A stretch of 35,971 nucleotides of DNA from Streptomyces sp. A3M-1-3 (GTDB taxonomy: Bacteria > Actinomycetota > Actinomycetes > Streptomycetales > Streptomycetaceae): assembly GCF_024213665.1 (NCBI RefSeq), contig NZ_JANAVP010000022.1:1-35971 (forward strand), read 5' to 3'. How positions within the stretch are numbered: the first letter of the stretch is position 1; the number at the start of each line of letters is the position of its first letter. The position numbers were made by a program, and so were the translations under genes. Shown here piece by piece: positions 30,854-35,971 of this stretch. The notes beneath the pieces are model-generated. The model saw only the letters and a program-made list of their open reading frames with translations. It had not been told where the DNA came from and ran no database searches.

Positions 30854-31843
30854 TCAGCCGACCAGATTGTCGGCCATGTCCTCGGTGAGATTGCACTCCG
30901 TACTCGGGATCCCCAGGTCCTGCGCCCGCTTGTCCGCCATCGCCAGCAGCCGGCGGATCCGGCCCGCGACCGCGTCCTTGGTCAGCGGAGGGTCGGCGAG
31001 TGCGCCCAGCTCCTCCAGGGATGCCTGCTTGTGCTCCATCCGCAGCCGGCCCGCGGCGGCGAGGTGCTCGGGCACCTCTTCGCCGAGGATCTCCAGCGCC
31101 CGCTGCACCCGCGCACCGGCGGCCACGGCGGCCCGCGCCGAGCGGCGCAGATTGGCGTCGTCGAAGTTGGCCAGCCGGTTGGCGGTGGCCCGCACCTCGC
31201 GGCGCATCCGCCGCTCCTCCCAGGCCAGCACCGACTCGTGCGCACCGAGCCGGGTCAGCATGGCGCCGATCGCGTCACCGTCGCGTACGACGACCCGGTC
31301 GACCCCGCGCACCTCGCGGGCCTTGGCCGCGATGGAGAGCCGCCGCGCCGCGCCGACCAGAGCGAGGGCCGCCTCCGGACCCGGGCAGGTCACCTCCAGC
31401 GAGGAGGAGCGCCCGGGCTCGGTGAGCGAGCCGTGGGCCAGGAAGGCGCCGCGCCAGGCCGCCTCCGCATCGCAGGTGGCGCCGGAGACGACCTGCGGGG
31501 GAAGACCCCGGATGGGCCGGCCGCGGCCGTCCACAAGGCCGGTCTGGCGCGCCAGCTGGTCGCCGCCCGCAACCACCCGTACGACGTAACGCGAACCGCG
31601 GCGCAGACCGCCGGGCGCCATCACGATGAGCTCGGAGCCGTGTCCGAAGATCTCCAGGATGTCCTTCTTCAGGCGGCGCGCCGCCATGGCGGTGTCCAGC
31701 TCCGCCTCGATCACGATCCGGCCGCTCACCAGGTGCAGCCCGCCCGCGAACCGAAGAATCGCCGAGACCTCTGCCTTTCTGCAGCAGGTCCGGGTGACGG
31801 GGAGCCGGGAGATCTCGTCCTTCACCGCTGCCGTCATCGCCAT
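30854..31843 (-). CDS. whiA: WhiA sporulation transcription factor
   Basis: DNA-binding regulator needed, with WhiB, for the switch from aerial growth to sporulation septation in Streptomyces. The 329-aa product begins MAMTAAVKDEISRLPVTRTCCRKAE, broken here into its typical blocks. The N-terminal part (to about 200) has a degenerate homing-endonuclease (LAGLIDADG-like) fold. The C-terminal HTH domain (about 220-329) contains KQASLEELGALADPP and TKDAVAGRIRRLL. It overlaps yvcK by 10 bases. In S. coelicolor whiA is known to have an extra developmental promoter inside the upstream gene; I cannot confirm that here. Confidence 0.97.
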   Translation of the reverse strand: MAMTAAVKDEISRLPVTRTCCRKAEVSAILRFAGGLHLVSGRIVIEAELDTAMAARRLKKDILEIFGHGSELIVMAPGGLRRGSRYVVRVVAGGDQLARQTGLVDGRGRPIRGLPPQVVSGATCDAEAAWRGAFLAHGSLTEPGRSSSLEVTCPGPEAALALVGAARRLSIAAKAREVRGVDRVVVRDGDAIGAMLTRLGAHESVLAWEERRMRREVRATANRLANFDDANLRRSARAAVAAGARVQRALEILGEEVPEHLAAAGRLRMEHKQASLEELGALADPPLTKDAVAGRIRRLLAMADKRAQDLGIPSTECNLTEDMADNLVG

Positions 31844-32892
31844 GGGCCGATCCTTCCATGCATCCGAAAAATACGGTCGTACGCGGCGGCCAACAGCTCC
31901 GGGTCGTGCCTCGGGCCGTCGGGCGCGGCGACCGGCGCCAGCTCGACCGCGGCGCCGAGCCGCCTGGCGGCGTCGGCGAGGGACTCGCGGTCGGGCACGG
32001 CGGCCTGGTCGGCCAGCACCACGTCCAGGGCGAGTTTAGGGGCGTGTCGGGCCAAAACCTCCAAATGACGTTGCGGGGAGAAGCCATCGGTTTCGCCGGG
32101 CTGGGGCGCGAGGTTGAGCGAAAGGACCCGCCGTGCCTTGGTCTCCATGAGGGCGTCGCGCAGTTCCGGCACCAGCAGATGCGGAATGACGGAGGAGAAC
32201 CAGGAGCCGGGGCCGAGCACCACCCAGTCCGCGTCGAGGACCGCTTCCACCGCCTCGGGCACGGCGGGCGGGTCGTGCGGGACGACATGCACGGACTGCA
32301 CCTCGCCCGGGGTCAGCGCGACGGTCGCCTGGCCGCGGACCGTGGCGATCTCATCGGGCCGGTCCGGGTTGTGCCCGCGCACCAGCGCCTGCAGCTCCAG
32401 CGGTACGGCGGACATGGGCAGCACCCGGCCGTGCGCGCCCAGCAGCCTGCCGACCAGGTCGAGGGCGCTCACATGGTCGCCGAGCTGCTCCCACAGGGCG
32501 ACGATCAGCAGGTTGCCGACCGCGTGCTCGTGCAGCTCGCCCTGGGACTGGAAGCGGTGCTGGATGACCCGGGCCCAGGTCTGGCCCCATTCGTCGTCGC
32601 CGCAGAGTGCCGCGAGCGCCTTGCGCAGGTCGCCGGGCGGCAGTACGCCCAGCTCCTCGCGCAGCCGCCCGCTGGAGCCGCCGTCGTCGGCGACGGTGAC
32701 CACTGCGGTGAGATCGCCGGTGATCCGGCGCAGCGCGGCGAGCGAGGCGGACAGGCCCCGGCCGCCGCCGAGGGCGACGACCTTGGGCTGTGCGCCGCGT
32801 CTGCGGTTTGTACGTACGGCGTCGCCGCCGCGCTGGGGGGTTGTCCGGCGCAGCCGCCGCAATCTGCCCACCTGCGGGTTTGTGCCACTCAC
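31834..32892 (-). CDS. yvcK: YvcK/GlmR-family UDP-sugar-binding protein
   Basis: A 352-aa protein of the CofD-like YvcK/GlmR family, which binds UDP-GlcNAc and links central carbon flow to cell-wall precursor supply in Gram-positives. Motifs are VVALGGGRGLSASLAALR (38-55), TVADDGGSSGRLR (66-78), and VLGPGSWFSSVIPHLLVPELRDAL in the middle. A 33-residue Arg-rich N-terminal extension precedes the core. The GTG at 32892 overlaps the rapZ stop (GTGA). It lies in the conserved uvrC-rapZ-yvcK-whiA operon. Confidence 0.93.
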   Translation of the reverse strand: MSGTNPQVGRLRRLRRTTPQRGGDAVRTNRRRGAQPKVVALGGGRGLSASLAALRRITGDLTAVVTVADDGGSSGRLREELGVLPPGDLRKALAALCGDDEWGQTWARVIQHRFQSQGELHEHAVGNLLIVALWEQLGDHVSALDLVGRLLGAHGRVLPMSAVPLELQALVRGHNPDRPDEIATVRGQATVALTPGEVQSVHVVPHDPPAVPEAVEAVLDADWVVLGPGSWFSSVIPHLLVPELRDALMETKARRVLSLNLAPQPGETDGFSPQRHLEVLARHAPKLALDVVLADQAAVPDRESLADAARRLGAAVELAPVAAPDGPRHDPELLAAAYDRIFRMHGRIGPWR

Positions 32893-33824
32893 TCGCGCCC
32901 CATGTCCCGGTGGACGACGACGGTCTCGACTCCCTCGGAGGCGAGGCGGGCGGCGAGCTTCTCGGACATGGCGACACTGCGGTGCTTGCCGCCGGTGCAG
33001 CCGATGGCGATGGTCACGTACCGCTTGCCCTCGCGCCGGTAGCCGGCCGCGATGAGCTGGAGCAGCTCGGCGTACCGGTCGAGGAACTCCTTGGCGCCGG
33101 GCTGGTTGAAGACATAGCCCGACACCTCCTCGTTCAGGCCGGTGAAGGGGCGCAGCTCCGGGACCCAGTGCGGGTTCGGCAGGAAGCGGCAGTCGACGAC
33201 CAGGTCGGCGTCGACCGGCAGGCCGTACTTGTAGCCGAAGGACATGACGGTGGCCCGCAGCTCCGGCTCCTCGTCGCCGGCGAACTGGGCGTCCATCTTG
33301 GAGCGCAGCTCGTGGACGTTGAGGCTGGACGTGTCGATCACCAGATCGGCGTCGCCGCGCAGCTCGCGCAGCAGGTCGCGCTCGGCCGCGATGCCGTCGA
33401 CGATGCGGCCGTCGCCCTGCAGCGGGTGCGGTCGGCGTACGGATTCAAAGCGGCGTACGAGTGCTTCCTCGGACGACTCCAGGAAGACGATGCGCCGGGT
33501 GACGTTCTTGGCCTCGAGGTCCGCGAGGGACTCGCGGAGGTTGTCGAAGAAGCGGCGGCCGCGCACGTCCACGACCACCGCGATACGGGCCACATTGCCC
33601 TGGGACCGCGCGCCCAGCTCCACCATGGTGGGGATCAGCGCGGGCGGCAGGTTGTCGACGACGAACCAGCCGAGGTCCTCCAGGCACTTGGCGGCCGTGC
33701 TTCGGCCGGCGCCGGACATGCCGGAGATGATCACCAGCTCGGGAATGGCCGTCTCGGCGGCCTGGCCGGCCTCCACGCTCGTGCCCGTACTCACCTGTGC
33801 TCCGTCTCGGTCGTGCTCGGTCAT
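32889..33824 (-). CDS. rapZ: RapZ/YvcJ-family P-loop nucleotide-binding protein
   Basis: A 311-aa cytosolic ATP/GTP-binding protein of the RapZ (YvcJ) family. In E. coli RapZ is an adaptor controlling glmZ RNA decay; no such RNA is known in Streptomyces, so the role here is unsettled. The P-loop reads GMSGAGRS (35-42), with Arg in place of the usual Lys, as in many actinobacterial members. VVDVRGR (Walker B-like), the FGYKYGLP motif and the C-terminal GCTGGKHRSV follow. The first 28 residues are an extra polar segment. The ATG overlaps the uvrC stop (ATGA). Confidence 0.93.
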   Translation of the reverse strand: MTEHDRDGAQVSTGTSVEAGQAAETAIPELVIISGMSGAGRSTAAKCLEDLGWFVVDNLPPALIPTMVELGARSQGNVARIAVVVDVRGRRFFDNLRESLADLEAKNVTRRIVFLESSEEALVRRFESVRRPHPLQGDGRIVDGIAAERDLLRELRGDADLVIDTSSLNVHELRSKMDAQFAGDEEPELRATVMSFGYKYGLPVDADLVVDCRFLPNPHWVPELRPFTGLNEEVSGYVFNQPGAKEFLDRYAELLQLIAAGYRREGKRYVTIAIGCTGGKHRSVAMSEKLAARLASEGVETVVVHRDMGRE

Positions 33825-35821
33825 TCCTTGATCCCCCGATCGGACAGGAGTCCCGCGGGTGCGGGTTCCTCATCCTCAATGATCTCTCCTGTCGCGGTGT
33901 TCACCGCAGGGCCGGCGGGTGCCGCCGAAACGAGGGCCGCGGCCACGGTCTCGGCCGTCTTGCGGCCTATGCCGGGCACCTCGCAGATCTCGTCGATTGT
34001 CGCCTGCTTCAGCCTCTTCACCGAACCGAAGTGCTTGATCAGCGCCTGCTTGCGGGTCTCACCGAGCCCCGCGACCGCATCCAGCGGGCTCACCTTGATC
34101 CGCTTGGTCCGCTTGCTGCGCTGGTACCGGATGGCGAAGCGGTGTGCCTCGTCGCGGACCCGCTGGAGCAGATACAGCCCCTCGCTGGAGCGGGGCAGGA
34201 CGACGGGGTCGCCGTCGCCGGGCAGCCAGACCTCTTCGAGGCGTTTGGCGAGGCCGCACACCGCGACGTCGTCGATGCCCAGCTCGTCCAGGGCCCGCTG
34301 GGCGGCCGCGACCTGCGGCATGCCGCCGTCGACCACGACGAGCTGCGGCGGATAGGCGAAGCGCTTGGGCCTGCCCTCGTCCTCGGGTGCCGGCTCCTCC
34401 TCCGACCACTCCCCCGTCTTCAGCTTCTCCTGGACGTAGCGCCGGAAGCGGCGGCTGATCACCTCGTGCATGGACCGGACGTCGTCCTGGCCCTCGAAGG
34501 ACTTGATCTGGAAGCGGCGGTACTCGCTCTTGCGGGCCAGGCCGTCCTCGAACACCACCATCGACGCCACGACGTCCTCGCCCTGGAGGTGCGAGATGTC
34601 GAAGCACTCGATCCGCAGCGGCGCGGAGTCGAGGCCGAGCGCCTCGGCGATCTCCTCCAGCGCCCGGGAGCGGGTGGTCAGGTCGGAGGCCCGCTTGGTC
34701 TTGTGCAGCGCGAGCGACTGCTGCGCGTTGCGCCGGACCGTCTCCATCAGGTCCTTCTTGTCACCGCGCTGCGGGATACGGAGGCTGACGTTCGAGCCGC
34801 GGCGCTGGGTGAGCCACTGCACGACGGCCGCCGAGTCCTCGGGGAGGGCGGGGACCAGGACCTCCTTGGGGACCGCGTCGCCCTTCTCCTCGCCGTACAG
34901 CTGCTGCAGCGCGTGCTCGACCAGGCCGGCCGTGTCGACGGCCTCGACCTTGTCGGTGACCCAGCCGCGCTGGCCGCGGACGCGCCCGCCGCGTACGTGG
35001 AAGATCTGGACGGCGGCTTCGAGCTCGTCCTCCGCGACGGCGATCAGGTCGGCGTCGGTGGCGTCGGCCAGCACGACGGCGTTCTTCTCCATCGCCCGCC
35101 GCAGCGCCTCTATGTCGTCGCGCAGCCGGGCGGCACGCTCGTACTCCATCTCCTCGGCGGCCTCGTGCATCTGCTCCTCGAGGCGGCGCAGGTACGTACC
35201 GGTGCGCCCGGCCATGAAGTCGCAGAACTCCTCCGCCAGCTCCCGGTGTTCGTCCGGGGTGACCCGGCCGACACAGGGCGCCGAGCACTTGCCGATGTAG
35301 CCGAGGAGGCAGGGGCGGCCGATCTGGGCGGAACGCTTGAAGACCCCGGCGGAGCACGTACGCACCGGGAAGACCCGGAGCATCAGGTCGACGGTCTCGC
35401 GGATGGCCCACGCGTGCGCGTACGGACCGAAGTAGCGGACGCCCTTCTTCTTGGGGCCGCGCATGACCTGGACCCGCGGGTACGGCTCGTTGAGCGTGAC
35501 CGCGAGGGACGGATAGCTCTTGTCGTCCCGGTACTTGACGTTGAAGCGGGGGTCGAACTCCTTGATCCAGGAGTACTCCAGCTGGAGCGCCTCGACCTCG
35601 GTGGAGACGACGGTCCACTCGACGGACGCGGCCGTGGTGACCATGGTGCGGGTACGGGGGTGGAGGCCGGCCACGTCCTGGAAGTAGTTCGCGAGCCGCT
35701 GGCGCAGGCTCTTCGCCTTGCCGACGTAGATCACCCGGCGGTGTTCGTCACGGAACCGGTAGACCCCCGGCGAGTCGGGGATCTGTCCCGGCTTGGGGCG
35801 GTAGCTGGAGGGGTCTGCCAT
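33821..35821 (-). CDS. uvrC: UvrC excinuclease ABC subunit C
   Basis: Dual-incision nuclease of nucleotide excision repair. The 666-aa product has the GIY-YIG domain (GVYRFRDE, 19-26; VIYVGKAKSLRQR, 30-42). C156, C171, C179 and C183 match the [4Fe-4S] ligand spacing of UvrC. The UVR domain (about 205-240) contacts UvrB. The RNase H-like nuclease domain has ECFDISHLQG and VVVDGG, and a helix-hairpin-helix end (GLGETRKQALIKHFGS, VPGIGRKTAE) follows. An acidic GEIIEDEEPAPAG tail closes it. TAGGCT lies eight bases before the ATG, so the mRNA is probably leaderless. Confidence 0.97.
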   Translation of the reverse strand: MADPSSYRPKPGQIPDSPGVYRFRDEHRRVIYVGKAKSLRQRLANYFQDVAGLHPRTRTMVTTAASVEWTVVSTEVEALQLEYSWIKEFDPRFNVKYRDDKSYPSLAVTLNEPYPRVQVMRGPKKKGVRYFGPYAHAWAIRETVDLMLRVFPVRTCSAGVFKRSAQIGRPCLLGYIGKCSAPCVGRVTPDEHRELAEEFCDFMAGRTGTYLRRLEEQMHEAAEEMEYERAARLRDDIEALRRAMEKNAVVLADATDADLIAVAEDELEAAVQIFHVRGGRVRGQRGWVTDKVEAVDTAGLVEHALQQLYGEEKGDAVPKEVLVPALPEDSAAVVQWLTQRRGSNVSLRIPQRGDKKDLMETVRRNAQQSLALHKTKRASDLTTRSRALEEIAEALGLDSAPLRIECFDISHLQGEDVVASMVVFEDGLARKSEYRRFQIKSFEGQDDVRSMHEVISRRFRRYVQEKLKTGEWSEEEPAPEDEGRPKRFAYPPQLVVVDGGMPQVAAAQRALDELGIDDVAVCGLAKRLEEVWLPGDGDPVVLPRSSEGLYLLQRVRDEAHRFAIRYQRSKRTKRIKVSPLDAVAGLGETRKQALIKHFGSVKRLKQATIDEICEVPGIGRKTAETVAAALVSAAPAGPAVNTATGEIIEDEEPAPAGLLSDRGIKE

Positions 35822-35855
35822 GTCTCATAGCCTACTGGCGGGGAGTGACAGTCCA
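35822..35855 (-). promoter_or_regulatory. Predicted uvrC promoter (-10 TAGGCT)
   Basis: On the minus strand TAGGCT (35834-35829) lies seven bases ahead of the uvrC ATG. A TGGACT box 15 bases further upstream (about 35855-35850) is a weak -35 at short spacing. A transcript from here would start at the ATG. Confidence 0.45.
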
Positions 35856-35877
35856 GCGGGCGAGCGGGCGAACCCGC

Positions 35878-35971
35878 GGCGCGGGGAGCGCGTACGGCGC
35901 GGGGAGCGCGTACGGCGCGGGGAGCGCGTACGGCGCGGGGAGCGCGTACGGCGCGGGGAGCGCGTACGGCG
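35878..35971. repeat. 18-bp tandem repeat running off the window
   Basis: Five exact copies of GGCGCGGGGAGCGCGTAC (35878-35967) and the start of a sixth. The 18-bp period keeps frame: one plus frame reads GAGSAY repeats and one minus frame PYALPA repeats. It may be the edge of a repeat-containing gene or a non-coding minisatellite upstream of uvrC; the gene, if any, lies outside the window. Confidence 0.85.

Noticed and set aside
1..35971. tRNA, rRNA or riboswitch genes
   Set aside because: No cloverleaf, rRNA segment or known riboswitch core was seen by eye. A covariance-model search (tRNAscan-SE, Rfam) would be decisive and could not be run.

Overview
The window is high-GC actinobacterial DNA with a strong G/C bias at the third codon position, GTG/TTG starts and many stop/start overlaps. 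The gene content and order (suf cluster, ABC exporter, ctaA, ctaB, tkt-tal-zwf-opcA-pgl, pgi, secG, tpiA-pgk-gap, whiA-yvcK-rapZ-uvrC) are those of the conserved core of a Streptomyces chromosome. The same blocks occur in the Mycobacterium tuberculosis region between uvrC and suf. No rRNA, tRNA or CRISPR array is seen.

Layout. (1) 1-1154: a mobile-DNA scar, with an IS607-type serine recombinase, AT-richer flanking DNA and a fragment of an interrupted gene, closed by a strong bidirectional terminator. (2) 1176-7730 (minus): complete Suf iron-sulphur assembly operon sufR-sufB-sufD-Rieske ferredoxin-sufC-sufS-sufU-SufT-like, with a CAAC-N6-GTTG operator over the sufR start. (3) 7866-11143 (plus): ABC ATPase and ABC-2 permease, then heme A synthase ctaA. 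Between ATPase and permease lies a striking array of six near-identical 92-bp tandem units. (4) 11168-13751 (minus): ctaB, a small conserved protein and an amidohydrolase-fold protein with degenerate metal ligands. (5) 14090-20684 (plus): tkt, tal, zwf, opcA, pgl, a pentose-phosphate operon ending in an 18-bp-stem terminator. (6) 20749-24264 (minus): DUF2087 regulator, a gene-poor stretch with palindromes and a duplicated pgi 3' end, then pgi, an RbpA-family RNA polymerase-binding protein and secG. (7) 24378-27512 (minus): tpiA, pgk, gap. (8) 27699-30701 (minus): a secreted 1000-residue M14 zinc carboxypeptidase. (9) 30854-35821 (minus): uvrC-rapZ-yvcK-whiA, overlapping genes for DNA repair, nucleotide/UDP-sugar signalling and sporulation control. 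The window ends in an 18-bp tandem repeat that runs off the edge.

The genes mostly form a housekeeping set: Fe-S cluster supply, heme A for cytochrome oxidase, NADPH and pentose supply, lower glycolysis, protein export and a developmental operon. The least ordinary feature is the 92-bp array at 8761-9343. Each unit carries a ribosome binding site and a 31-codon ORF whose ATG overlaps the previous stop, so the ATPase and permease are linked by a chain of six translationally coupled mini-ORFs instead of the expected single ATGA junction.
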